DNA from: a virus
Reading direction: 5' to 3' (one strand)
IMG/VR virus record: IMGVR_UViG_3300037847_001519
Span: 1-48,813 of that record
DNA: 48,813 nt
Shown here: piece by piece, positions 36,893 to 47,100 of the stretch
Position numbering within the stretch: position 1 is the stretch's first letter
How the letters are laid out: each line of letters starts with the position of its first letter
Translations under genes and position numbers: made by a program
The notes under the pieces: model-generated
What the model was told of the DNA's origin: nothing
Seen by the model: the letters and a program-made list of their open reading frames with translations, nothing else
Databases searched by the model: none

Positions 36893-36956
36893 ATGGTAAA
36901 AGGTTTCTTGATATTTGTAAACCCCTTTTGGAATATTATTTTAATAAATTTATATA
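36893..36956. promoter_or_regulatory. divergent promoters sharing the GGAAT element
   Basis: Minus strand: TTTACA (36916-36921), 17 bp, TACCAT (36893-36898), 28 bp to the ATG of the leftward gene. Plus strand: TTGGAA (36928-36933), 17 bp, TATATA (36951-36956), ahead of the protease gene. The shared element AACCC-CTTTT-GGAAT is at 36920-36934 and overlaps both -35 regions. Confidence 0.72.
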
Positions 36957-36957
36957 G

Positions 36958-37003
36958 GTCTATATATTGTGCTATCCTACACATTAATTTACTATATATA
37001 GAC
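36958..37003 (+). promoter_or_regulatory. inverted repeat ahead of the protease gene
   Basis: GTCTATATAT at 36958-36967 is exactly complementary to ATATATAGAC at 36994-37003, just before the ATG at 37006. The gene has no clear Shine-Dalgarno, and the right arm occupies that position. It may be a regulator site or a translation-control hairpin in the protease leader. Confidence 0.4.
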
Positions 37004-37005
37004 AT

Positions 37006-38067
37006 ATGCCAATACCGAAACCTAACACAGGGGAAAGTAGACAACAATTTTTAGATAGATGTATGGGAGATGACACTATGACAACAGAATATGATTCTGA
37101 TCAACGTCTAGCAGTCTGTGCAGCAGCATACAATTCCAAAGAAGATTCCAACGAGAATGACCAAAAAGAACAACTAAGACGTGATGTTTTTACAACTGAA
37201 GAAGAAGCTGAAGCAAGAGCAGAAGCCATAGGTTGCAGTGGCACACATAGCCACACAGAAGATGGTCAAACAATCTATATGCCATGTAGTTCACATGACG
37301 ATTACGTAGAACGTACTGGTAGAGATGTCGCAGGTTACAAAAAGCCAAAGAAAAAAGACGAAGATTGTGGGTGTGATAACTCTATGGACAATGTAGAGGA
37401 TTTAAAATCTTTTATAGATATCAAAACAGAACTCAAGGCATGGCACGATGATGAAGATGAAGAAAAAGCCACAGGTGAATTTGAAGGTTACGGTAGTGTG
37501 TTCAACAATACTGATCTTGGTAATGACGTTATTAGGAATGGTGCATTTAAAAAGTCTTTGTCAAGACGTGGTGCTAAAGGAGTTAAACTCTTATACCAAC
37601 ATAAGTCAGATATGCCAATAGGTGTCTTTGAATCAATCAAAGAAGATGAACACGGTTTAAAAGTCAAAGGTAGACTTGCTATGAAAACACAAGCAGGTCA
37701 AGAAGCATATGAATTAATGAAGATGGGTGCTTTAGATGGTCTATCTATAGGCTTCAGAGTCAACCCCAAAAAAGTTTCTTACGATAAACGTACTAAAAAA
37801 CGTGTTATTGATGAAGTAGATTTGATGGAGATATCTCTCGTTACGTTTCCTATGAATCCACAGGCGACTGTGCGTAGTGTGAAAGGCGAAGAAATTTCTA
37901 TTAGGGAATGGGAAAATGGTATGCGAGATGCTTTCCATCTTTCTCGTTCAGAAGCGAAACAAGCTGCAAAAGCAGTGCATGAAGTATTTACTCAACGAGA
38001 TGTTGAGGACAATACGGAATTGGTAGATGCCATTAAACAATTAACCAAAACCTTAAAACAAGCATAA
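37006..38067 (+). CDS. prohead protease (HK97-type, S78) with N-terminal extension
   Basis: A 353-residue protein. An N-terminal unit of about 45 residues (PKPNTGESRQQFLDRCMGDD, then D-Q-R-L-A-V-C-A-A-A-Y) and a histidine/cysteine-rich segment (G-C-S-G-T-H-S-H, M-P-C-S-S-H-D-D-Y) precede the protease. The S78 protease spans about residues 140-300: F-E-G-Y-G-S-V-F, L-L-Y-Q-H-K, G-L-S-I-G-F and M-E-I-S-L-V-T-F-P-M-N-P. His and Ser of the catalytic set are visible. It cleaves scaffold and capsid N-termini. It starts a new transcript after a leftward island. Confidence 0.88.
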   Translation: MPIPKPNTGESRQQFLDRCMGDDTMTTEYDSDQRLAVCAAAYNSKEDSNENDQKEQLRRDVFTTEEEAEARAEAIGCSGTHSHTEDGQTIYMPCSSHDDYVERTGRDVAGYKKPKKKDEDCGCDNSMDNVEDLKSFIDIKTELKAWHDDEDEEKATGEFEGYGSVFNNTDLGNDVIRNGAFKKSLSRRGAKGVKLLYQHKSDMPIGVFESIKEDEHGLKVKGRLAMKTQAGQEAYELMKMGALDGLSIGFRVNPKKVSYDKRTKKRVIDEVDLMEISLVTFPMNPQATVRSVKGEEISIREWENGMRDAFHLSRSEAKQAAKAVHEVFTQRDVEDNTELVDAIKQLTKTLKQA

Positions 38068-38079
38068 TAGGAGAAAACT

Positions 38080-39297
38080 ATGTCAGAACATGACGTAAAA
38101 GAATCCCTTACAGAATTTGGTCAGGCTTTTGAAGAATTTAAGAAAGTCAATGACGAAAGACTGGAAGCGATAGAAAAAGGCGAAGGTACAGCTTACTTAG
38201 ACGAGAAGATGCAAAACATTGAGTCAAAACTTGATGCTTTTGAAGATATCTCACAGAAGCTAAACCAAGCCGAAACCAATGCTGAAAACATCAAGGAGCA
38301 GGTTGCTAAACTAGAAACAGTCATCAAACGACCAAATTCAGGTTTAGATACTAAGCAAGTTGATGAAAGGGTTGCTGCTTTTGATCTTTACTGCAGAAAG
38401 GGCATTGATGCTCTTGAGCCTGCTGAAAAGAAAGCATTAACAGTATCCAATGACAGCACTGGTGGGTATCTTGCACCACCTGAGTACGTGAGAGAGTTAC
38501 TAAAAACTGTAACTGAAATCTCACCAATCAGAAGTATTGCAAGAGTTAGAAGTACAGGACAAAGATCAATCCAAGTTCCAAAAAGAACTTCACAGTTCTC
38601 TGCGGAATGGGTTGCTGAGTCAGGTACAAGAAGTGAAACCACTGGATACAACGTAGGTCTTGAAGAAATCCCTGCACATGAGCATTACGCTTTAGTGGAT
38701 ATTTCTGAGCAAGACTTAGAAGATTCAGTATTTGACCTAGAAGCTGAAATGCAATCAGAGTTTGCAGAGCAATTTGCAAAAGCTGAAGGTACAGCTTTCG
38801 TAAGTGGTAACTCAGTTGGAAAACCTGAAGGTATCTTAACTAACAGCAATGTTGGTGAAGCTGTATCAGGTAGTGCATCTGCTCTTACTGCAGACGGTCT
38901 TATCACTTTAGTGCATAGCATTAAATCTGATTACATCAGAAATGGTACATTTGTATTTAACAGATCAACACTTTCTGCTATCAGAAAACTTAAAGATACT
39001 GCAGGACAGTACATCTTCCAACAAGGAATGATGTTGTCAGGTGGTATGTCATCAACAATCTTAGGGCATCCATATGTGGAAGCAACTGATATGCCTGATG
39101 TTGCAGCTAATGCGTATCCAATCGCATTTGGTGATTTCAACAGAGGTTATATGATTGTTGACAGGGTGGCTTTAGCAGTATTGCGTGACCCATTCACACA
39201 AGCTACAACTGGTAATGTAAGATACATTGCTAGACGTAGAGTTGGTGGACAAGTCGTTCAAGCTGAAGCTATAGTAAAACAAAAAGTATCAACATAA
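38080..39297 (+). CDS. major capsid protein (HK97 fold)
   Basis: A 405-residue protein. Residues 1-110 are a helical scaffolding-like delta domain (EFGQAFEEFKKVNDERLEAIEKGEG), to be cleaved by the protease. The mature capsid region carries T-G-G-Y-L-A-P-P-E-Y-V, E-I-S-P-I-R-S-I-A-R-V, a R-S-E-T-T-G-Y strand, Q-D-L-E-D-S-V-F-D-L-E, F-A-K-A-E-G-T-A-F-V-S-G-N and G-V-F-N-R-S-type late strands. It has an AGGAGAAAACT ribosome-binding site, fitting high expression. Confidence 0.95.
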   Translation: MSEHDVKESLTEFGQAFEEFKKVNDERLEAIEKGEGTAYLDEKMQNIESKLDAFEDISQKLNQAETNAENIKEQVAKLETVIKRPNSGLDTKQVDERVAAFDLYCRKGIDALEPAEKKALTVSNDSTGGYLAPPEYVRELLKTVTEISPIRSIARVRSTGQRSIQVPKRTSQFSAEWVAESGTRSETTGYNVGLEEIPAHEHYALVDISEQDLEDSVFDLEAEMQSEFAEQFAKAEGTAFVSGNSVGKPEGILTNSNVGEAVSGSASALTADGLITLVHSIKSDYIRNGTFVFNRSTLSAIRKLKDTAGQYIFQQGMMLSGGMSSTILGHPYVEATDMPDVAANAYPIAFGDFNRGYMIVDRVALAVLRDPFTQATTGNVRYIARRRVGGQVVQAEAIVKQKVST

Positions 39298-39309
39298 GGT
39301 AGGTGATAT

Positions 39310-39759
39310 ATGAGAGATTTAGCTAACAATATTTCAGTTGCACAATCTATTGCCCCTGTTGTCGGTTCTTCTGATACTAATGGTACAGGGATTGATCTAC
39401 AAGGCTTTGAATCAGCTACTATCGTTGTAGATACAGGTGTTGAAGGAGATACTTTATCTTCAAGTGTGAAGGTTGACTTCATTCTTCAAGATTCTTCTGA
39501 TAACTCTTCATGGTCTGCAGTAACAAGCAATAGCCTTGTAACTGACGGAGCAGTTGATTCATCAGGTATCTTTTTGACCTTAGATGCAAATGGCGAAACA
39601 CCACAAGTAACCTCTATTGGTTATGTTGGTGGTAACAGGTATGTCAGAGTTGTTGCCGATTTTACAGGCACACACTCTAATGGCACACCGATTGCTGTTT
39701 CAGTTATCAAAGGTCATCCAAGACACAATGTAGATGCTGATAGCAACTCAAGTCGTTAA
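39310..39759 (+). CDS. capsid decoration-like protein
   Basis: A 149-residue beta-rich protein placed directly after the capsid gene and before a strong terminator. The order of strands and the ending (G-N-R-Y-V-R-V-V-A-D-F-T-G-T, then PIAVSVIKGHPR) match small head-associated proteins of marine phages. The Ig-like pattern (I-V-V-D-T-G, W-S-A-V, I-F-L-T-L-D-A-N-G) suggests an outer capsid decoration or head-binding protein. This assignment is by position and pattern. Confidence 0.65.
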   Translation: MRDLANNISVAQSIAPVVGSSDTNGTGIDLQGFESATIVVDTGVEGDTLSSSVKVDFILQDSSDNSSWSAVTSNSLVTDGAVDSSGIFLTLDANGETPQVTSIGYVGGNRYVRVVADFTGTHSNGTPIAVSVIKGHPRHNVDADSNSSR

Positions 39760-39768
39760 TTAGACTTT

Positions 39769-39796
39769 TTGGGGGGGTTAAACCCCCCACTTTTTT
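39769..39796 (+). terminator. rho-independent terminator after the capsid genes
   Basis: A G-run and C-run (seven G residues at 39771-39777 and six C residues from 39783) form a stem through the loop TTAAA, followed by six T residues at 39791-39796. It would allow strong capsid expression with partial read-through to the genes beyond. Confidence 0.85.
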
Positions 39797-39809
39797 ATAG
39801 GTAAAGAGA

Positions 39810-40184
39810 ATGGCAGGAAAAAAATACAAAATCTTAGTTCCAAAAGCAGGAGCAGACGATTCACAGGGTACACAGGTAAAGCTATATCAACTTGACGAAA
39901 TAGTTGATGCTAAAGAAGATTGGCAAGATAGCTTAATGAGTGCATTTGTACAGAATGGTTGGGCTATGGAAGTCAAAGCAGACAGTGCAGAAGAATCAGT
40001 AGAAGTAGAAGCTGACATCAAAAGAGCAAGAAACGAAGATGGTACACTTAAAGGTGACGATCCTAGTACTCCTGATGTTAATGAAGCATGGGAAGGTGGT
40101 AAAGCACCTAAGAAAAAAGCTACTAAAAAGAAAAGCACTGCTAAAAAGACAACAGCAAAGAAAACTACCAAGAAAAAATCATAA
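39810..40184 (+). CDS. protein with lysine-rich histone-like C-terminal tail
   Basis: A 124-residue protein. The first 80 residues are a short domain (K-Y-K-I-L-V-P-K-A-G-A-D-D, a helix with W-Q-D-S-L-M-S-A-F-V-Q-N-G-W) followed by an acidic segment. The last 25 residues are a lysine/threonine/alanine repeat (K-K-K-A-T-K-K-K-S-T-A-K-K-T-T) like histone H1 tails. Such tails can bind DNA or negatively charged surfaces. It sits after the capsid terminator, before the oxygenase. Function unknown. Confidence 0.6.
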   Translation: MAGKKYKILVPKAGADDSQGTQVKLYQLDEIVDAKEDWQDSLMSAFVQNGWAMEVKADSAEESVEVEADIKRARNEDGTLKGDDPSTPDVNEAWEGGKAPKKKATKKKSTAKKTTAKKTTKKKS

Positions 40185-40192
40185 GGTGAGTC

Positions 40193-40753
40193 ATGAACTC
40201 ACTTTGGTATCTGTATGACACAGAGTTTTCTACAGACGTTTGTGCTGACATACTAGGTAACTGGAATGACTTTGAAGCACAGAAAGGTAAGGTAGGGGAC
40301 AAACACTTTGCACACAAGGAATCTGTACGCAGTTCCAAGATCAACAAGTTTCCATACGGAACACCACAACAAGCAGAGTTTCAAAAACTTTTAGAGCCAT
40401 TTATAACTGTAGCCAATAGAGAATGTTTTGGTTTCAATCTAAATGGTTTTTGCGAATTTCAAATAGCAGAATACAACGTAGGTGACTTCTATGTTGAACA
40501 TATTGATACCAACATCAATGATAGCGAGTCACACAGAAAATTAAGCATAACCTTACAACTTACAGACCCCAATCTCTATGATGGGGGTGATTTTCAGTTT
40601 GGTTGCAACATTGCTAACCCTACAAGCGAAACATTAAGACAAAAAGGCTCTATGCTTTTATTTCCATCATTTTTACCCCATAGCGTATATAAAGTCACAA
40701 GAGGTAAGCGATATGCCCTTGTTGGTTGGTACGAAGGCAAGAAGTGGTCATAA
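40193..40753 (+). CDS. 2-oxoglutarate/Fe(II)-dependent oxygenase
   Basis: A 186-residue protein of the PiuC/P4H-like 2OG-Fe(II) family. The H-x-D iron motif (V-E-H-I-D-T-N) precedes R-K-L-S-I-T-L-Q-L-T-D-P and D-G-G-D-F-Q-F. The distal ligand histidine and the 2OG-binding arginine are in F-L-P-H-S-V-Y-K-V-T-R-G-K-R-Y-A. Such enzymes hydroxylate proteins or small molecules. Its location among structural genes (before the fibre) suggests modification of a virion protein, while its distance from the sugar genes argues against a DNA role; neither is proven. Confidence 0.83.
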   Translation: MNSLWYLYDTEFSTDVCADILGNWNDFEAQKGKVGDKHFAHKESVRSSKINKFPYGTPQQAEFQKLLEPFITVANRECFGFNLNGFCEFQIAEYNVGDFYVEHIDTNINDSESHRKLSITLQLTDPNLYDGGDFQFGCNIANPTSETLRQKGSMLLFPSFLPHSVYKVTRGKRYALVGWYEGKKWS

Positions 40754-40758
40754 ACACT

Positions 40759-40842
40759 ATGGCAAATTACACTAATGATGATATTATTAACAGAGCAGAT
40801 GCACTTTGTGGTAGATACCATGTATACATTGGAGATTTTTAA
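40759..40842 (+). CDS. 27-residue peptide, tentative
   Basis: MANYTNDDIINRADALCGRYHVYIGDF, coupled to the next gene by a TAATG overlap and preceded by the oxygenase stop. The reading frame is short but starts with the same M-A-N start seen in fibre genes and has a sensible composition. There is no strong ribosome-binding site. It may be a leader peptide for the gene at 40842 or just a chance frame. Confidence 0.35.
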   Translation: MANYTNDDIINRADALCGRYHVYIGDF

Positions 40843-41192
40843 TGACAGCAGGTTTCCACCATTTCGTTATAGAACAAGGTGCTACATTTTCAAAAGTTCT
40901 TACGCTTAAAGATTCAAGCGATGCAGTAGTTGATTTAACAGGTTATGCAAGTGCCGAGATGGATTTGCGTAAAAATGCTGATGGCTCTGAAGTCTTAACC
41001 CTTACCACAGGTAACAGCAGAATATCTTTAGGTGGTAATGCAGGAACAGTAACACTCACAATATCAGCAACAGATACAGCAAGTATGACTGTAGATGATG
41101 GTGTGTATGATTTAGAGATAGTAAGTGGTGGTGGTGTTGTAACAAGAATACTAGAAGGCACTTACAGTGTCAGACCAAACATAAGTAAATAA
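40842..41192 (+). CDS. fibre-adjacent Ig/BppU-like structural protein
   Basis: A 116-residue beta protein: F-x-H-F-V-I-E-Q-G-A-T-F-S-K-V-L-T-L-K, V-D-L-T-G-Y-A-S-A-E-M, G-S-E-V-L-T-L-T-T-G-N-S-R-I-S-L-G, T-V-T-L-T-I-S-A-T-D-T-A-S-M, a Y-D-L-E-I-V strand and L-E-G-T-Y-S-V. This is the layout of small immunoglobulin-like phage baseplate/fibre linker proteins, which often precede fibres. It overlaps the giant fibre start by one base. Confidence 0.72.
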   Translation: MTAGFHHFVIEQGATFSKVLTLKDSSDAVVDLTGYASAEMDLRKNADGSEVLTLTTGNSRISLGGNAGTVTLTISATDTASMTVDDGVYDLEIVSGGGVVTRILEGTYSVRPNISK

Positions 41193-44100
41193 TGGCAATA
41201 TCTAAAGTAACAGTTAGCGACAACGATACCATTAATACCGTAGAGGTAGCAGATACCAATGCAATTACCGTTGTTACCGTAGGAACACAAGGTCCTGAAG
41301 GTCCAAACACGATATTAGGTGCAAGTGTTGCCAATGCGTACCCTGTAGGCTCTACAGACGATGGTGCAGGTCTAATCTATGACCATGCCAACACAAGATG
41401 GCTAGCATCAACTAACAGTCTTGCTAATAGCCTTAACTTTAAAATACCAAACCTTACATTTAATTCAGGACAAACAGTATCTTCTATTCTTGACGAAGAT
41501 AATATGGGTTCAGACAGCAATACTGCCCTTGCAACCCAACAATCTATCAAAGCATACGTAAATAGCCAAATATCAGGTGTTGATCTTGATTTTCAAGGCG
41601 ATAGTGGTGGTGCTTTATCTATTGTACTCGGTAGCGAAACATTAACCGTTGCAGGTGGTACAGGTATTGATACTGTGGGTTCAGGTAACTCTTTAACAGT
41701 TGCCATTGACTCTACAGTAGCAACATTGACTGGAACACAGACTCTTACCAACAAAACATTAACAGCACCTATATTAAACACCGTAGACATAAACGGTGGT
41801 GATATTGATAGTGCAACTACCATAAATAAGTCACCTACAATCACATTAGCAGGTGATTTGAGTGGTAATGTCACCTTAACTAACTTAGGCGATGCCACAT
41901 TAACTGCAACAGTAATCAATAACAGTGTAGCATTAGGTACTGACACCACAGGCAACTATGTTGCTGAGATCAGTGCAGGTGAGGGTATAGATGTTAGTGG
42001 TAGCGGCTCTGAAACAGCTACAGTAACAATATCTGCAGAAGATGCTACAAGTAGCAATAAAGGTATTGCAAGTTTTGATGCAACAGACTTTAGCGTATCT
42101 AGTGGTGCTGTAACCATACAGACAGAGAGAATCCAAGACATTGTAGGTGCTATGGTTTCAAGTAATACCGAAAGTGGTATTGCTGTTACTTATGACGACA
42201 CCAACGGAAAGCTAGACTTTAATGCTGACGATTTTGTAATCAGTCTTGCAGGTGATCTTGGTGGTTCTGTAACTATAACCAATCTTGCTAGTGCAACACT
42301 AACAGCAACAATCCAAGCCAATAGTGTAGCTTTAGGCACAGATACAACAGGTAATTATCTAGCTACTCTTGCAGCTTCCAATAGTGGAATAGACGTAGCA
42401 AACAGTGGTTCTGAAAGTGCTGCTGTAACAGTCGGTCTAAATACTGAATACGTACAAGATTTAGTAGGTGGAATGGTAAGTTCCAACACAGAATCAGGTA
42501 TTGCAGTAACTTATGACGATACAAATGGCAAATTAGATTTTAATGTAAGTGACCCAGTTATAACGCTTAGTGGTGATGTAGCAGGTTCAGGTACGCTGAC
42601 TAATCTTGGTGATCTGACTATTACAACCACCATTCAAGCTAATTCGGTGGCTCTTGGTACAGATACCACTGGTAATTACATCGCTACAGCAACAGCAGGA
42701 GAGGGAATAGATATCTCAGGCAGTGGTAGTGAGTCTGCAGCTATTACCATAAGTGCCGAAGATGCCACCGACTCTAACAAGGGTATTGCATCTTTTGACA
42801 GTACTGATTTCACGGTATCAAGTGGTGCAGTCACAGTAAATGCTGAACGTGTGCAAGATATTGTTGGTGCAATGGTCACTAGCAATACAGAAAGTGGCAT
42901 AACCGTAGAATATCAAGATAGCGATGGTACGTTAGACTTTACCATTGGCACACTTAACCAAGACACCACAGGAAACGCTGCAACTGCAACAGCATTAGAA
43001 ACAGCAAGAACAATCGGTGGTGTTTCTTTTGATGGTACAGCAAACATAGATTTAGCAGGTGTAAACACAACAGGTAATCAAGACACCACTGGTAACTCTG
43101 CTACAACCACAGCTTTAGCCACTGCAAGAACAATACACGGTGTAAGTTTTGACGGAACTGCCAATATAGATTTAACAGAAGTCGTACAGGATACTGTCGG
43201 TGGAATGTTCTCTAGTAATACTGAAACAGGTATTACAGCAACCTATCAGGATTCTGACGGAACAATAGACTTAGTTGTTGGAACTCTAAACCAAGATACA
43301 ACTGGTAATGCAGCAACAGCGACAGCTTTAGAAACTGCTCGTACAATAGACCTGAGTGGCGATGTAACTGCATCAGGGGTTAGCTTTGATGGCACAGGCA
43401 ACATTACCCTTAGTACCACAATCGCTGCAAACAGCGTAGCCTTAGGTACAGACACTACTGGAAACTATGTAGCTACTATTGCAGGTACAAGTAACGAAAT
43501 TGAAGTCAGTGGGTCAGGTTCAGAAAGTGCAACAGTAACCATTGGCTTACCAAGTGATGTAACGATTGGAAATGATCTAACAGTTACAGGTGATCTGACC
43601 GTCAATGGAACTACAACAACTGTAGCCACAACAAACATGGTGGTTAGTGATAACCTCATAGAACTTAATAATGGTGCTTCTTCCAATGCCAATGATTCAG
43701 GTATTGTTATTGAAAGAGGTAGCACAGGTGATAACGCTATCATCATGTGGGATGAAAGTGCTGATAAATTTACAGTCGGTACAACCACAGCAACAGGTGC
43801 AAGTACAGGCAATTTAACTGTAACTACAGGCACACTCGTAGCAAATATAGAAGGTAACGTAACAGGAAATGTTACAGGTAATCTTACAGGCAATGTAACA
43901 GGCAATGTAACTGGTGATGTTACAGGTAATGCTGATACTGCTACCACTTTGGCAACAGCTAGAACTATTGGTGGTACAAGTTTTGACGGTAGTGCAAATA
44001 TTGCAGTTGCTCTTGCTACTGCAGCAACCACACTTGAAACAGCACGTACTATTCATGGTGTTAGCTTTGATGGTAGCGCAAACATTGATCTTACAGAGGT

Positions 44101-47100
44101 AGTTCAAGATACAGTAGGTGCAATGTTCAGTAGTAATACTGAAACCAACATAACTGCTACCTATCAAGATGGAGATGGCACGATTGATCTAGTTGTAGAT
44201 TCAAGTAGTGCAACAGAAACACTTACTAATAAAACAATAACCAATCCAACTATAAGCGATCCTGAATTTTCAGGTACGCTTAGTACAGCACCTAGTGAAA
44301 ACACTACACAAACTCTTACAGTTACAGTAGCAAGTAAAACAAGTGAACACCCATATGATGGCGGTAGTTCAAATGCTTACGTTATAGATGGTGTGGAATC
44401 GCCTTATCTAACTTTAACACCTGATACAACTTATAGGTTTGATCAGTCTGATAGTTCTAACAGTGGACACCCACTTGCTTTTTATTATGAATCAGACAAA
44501 ACAACTTCTTATTCAACCGGTGTTACAACCAATGGAACTGCAGGTAGTGCAGGTGCTTATACAGAAATAAAAGCTACAGCAAGTACACCTACAGTTTTAT
44601 TCTATCAATGTACTGCTCATGCCCTCATGGGTAACAGAGTAAACTTTGATACAAGAAACCTAACAGGATTTGACACAGACGATCTCAGCGAGGGGTCAAC
44701 CAATCAGTATTTTACCAATGCTAGATCACGTGGCTCAATAAGTGTAGGCTCAGAAGGTAGTGCTAGTGGTAATGGTGCAATAGCGTACAACAGCACATCA
44801 GGTGTCTTAACTTATACTCCGCCTGTACTAAGTGGATTGACAGGTGATACAGATGACGTATCAGAAGGAAGCACCAACCTCTATCACACCACTGAACGTG
44901 TACAAGATGTGGTGGGTGGTCAATTTGTAACCAATGGAAGCCACACTGGTCTATCTGCAGCTTATGATGATGCAGGAGATGGTGCGATTGATTTATCTAT
45001 CTCTAGTGGGGGTGTTACGAATGCTATGTTGGCAGGGTCTATTGCTAACGACAAACTAGCCAATAGCAGTATTACAGTAACCGATGGCACAAACTCTACG
45101 GCAACAGCATTAGGTGGAACTATTACCTTCACAGCAGGTGAGGGTGTAGATATCACAGAATCAAGTGGCACAATCACTATTGCAGGTGAAGATGCTACAA
45201 GTTCAAACAAAGGAATAGCCTCGTTTACAGGCGATTTTTCAGTAAGTAGTGGTGCAGTATCTCTTGCTAATTCAGGTGTCACTGCAAACAGCTACGGAAG
45301 TGCTACAGCTATTCCTGTCATAACTGTTGATGCTAAAGGTAGATTGACAGCAGTAAGCACTGCAAGTATCTCAACTAGCTTTACTTTATCTGATGGCTCA
45401 AACACACAAAGCATTGCAGGTGGCGATACTCTTACAGTTTCAGGTACAAGCAATGAGGTAGATGTTGCTGTAAGTGCGACAGATACATTGACAATAGGAT
45501 TGCCTAATGATGTAACGATCTCAAACAATCTTACTGTTAGTGGTAACTTAGTTGTTACTGGTACGACTACACAGACTGGTTCTGTAGTTACAGATAATAA
45601 CTTTACAGGTCTTACTAATGCTAATACAGGTAACGCCACAGACTTTGGTTTCTACGGTAAGTATGTAGAATCAAGCACTACCAAGTATGCAGGTCTTTTC
45701 TATGATGCTTCTACTGATAACACCTTTAGATTATTTGTAGATTCGCAGACAGTACCTAGCACGACAGTAAATACAAGTGCTACAGGTTATGCCGCAGGTG
45801 ATCTAGTTATTGGTGGTCTTACAACTACAGGTATAACTATTGGCTCAACAGCAGTCACATCAACTGCTGCAGAACTGAACATACTTGATGGTGTAACTTC
45901 TAGTACAGCAGAGTTAAACATTCTTGATGGAGTTACCTCAACAACTGCAGAGTTAAATATTCTTGACGGTGTTACAAGCACCACTGCAGAACTTAATATT
46001 TTAGATGGTGTTACATCTACAACTGCTGAACTCAACATATTAGATGGTGTAACTGCAACAGCATCAGAGATCAACATTATTGATGGCGATACAAGTGCTA
46101 CATCAACCACACTAGCTGATGCCGATAGGGTTGTTGTTAATGACAATGGCACAATGAAGCAAGTTGCCTTGACTGACTTTGAAACATACTTTGAATCAGC
46201 ACTAGACACACTAAGCAATGTAACTACAGTAGGTACGCTAGGAACTTTAGCTGTCACAGGCGATGTCACAATTAATACCAATGTATTGAAGGTTGATACT
46301 TCTAATAATCGCATTGGAATAAAAAACGCTTCACCTGACGTAACACTAGATATCGGTAGTGCAACAGATGCGATACATGTACCAGTAGGAACAACAGCAC
46401 AAAGACCATCTAGCCCTGCAGCAGGTTACTTTAGATACAACACCACAACAGGTAAATTTGAAGGCTATACGAATGCTTGGGGTGCAATAGCAGGTAGTGG
46501 TAGTGGTGGTACATCAACCCTCAGTGTCAATACATTTACTGGAGATGATTCAACAACTGCATTTACGTTAAGTCAAGCACCTGCATCAGAAGATAACCTA
46601 ATTGTCTTTATAGAAGGGGTTTATCAAAACCCTAACGATTTTGTACTTAATGGCACGACCTTAACGCTAGACTCAGCACCACTTGCAGGTCGTAAGATTG
46701 TTGTTTATCACGTAAGTGCAGCAGTTTCAGGTAATAACCTCAACCATGATCAATTTACAGCTAATGGAAGTACTGCAGCATTTACGCTAAGTATTGCACC
46801 TATTCATGAAAACAACACACAGGTATTCATAGATGGTGTATATCAGCAAAAAGATAGCTATGCAGTTTCAGGCACAACGCTAACGCTAGACGCAAATCCT
46901 GCTAATGGTGCGAAAGTAGAGGTGATGACCTTTACACAAACTGATGTAAATACTTTACCTGCATCATTTGTTTCAGGCTTAACAGAAGTAACTGCAGCAA
47001 GTACAGATCACATGATGATCTTTGATGCTACGGACAATTCACTTAAAAAGGCTTTAGTATCAGATGTGATAGAAACTGTTGGGTCTAATCCAACATTTAC

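Noticed and set aside
43465-44031. 188-residue open frame on the minus strand inside the giant fibre
   Set aside because: It runs antisense to low-complexity threonine/valine-rich codons of the fibre. Such frames arise because the codon use of the fibre avoids stop codons on the other strand; no domain or ribosome-binding site is seen.
45869-46102. Possible CRISPR-like repeat array
   Set aside because: The units are coding, in frame and have no unique spacers, and the DNA copies diverge, so this is a protein repeat, not a CRISPR array.
45787-46314. 175-residue minus-strand frame over the ILDGVT repeats
   Set aside because: It is the antisense shadow of the six 13-residue repeats and therefore looks repetitive by itself; there is no independent coding evidence.
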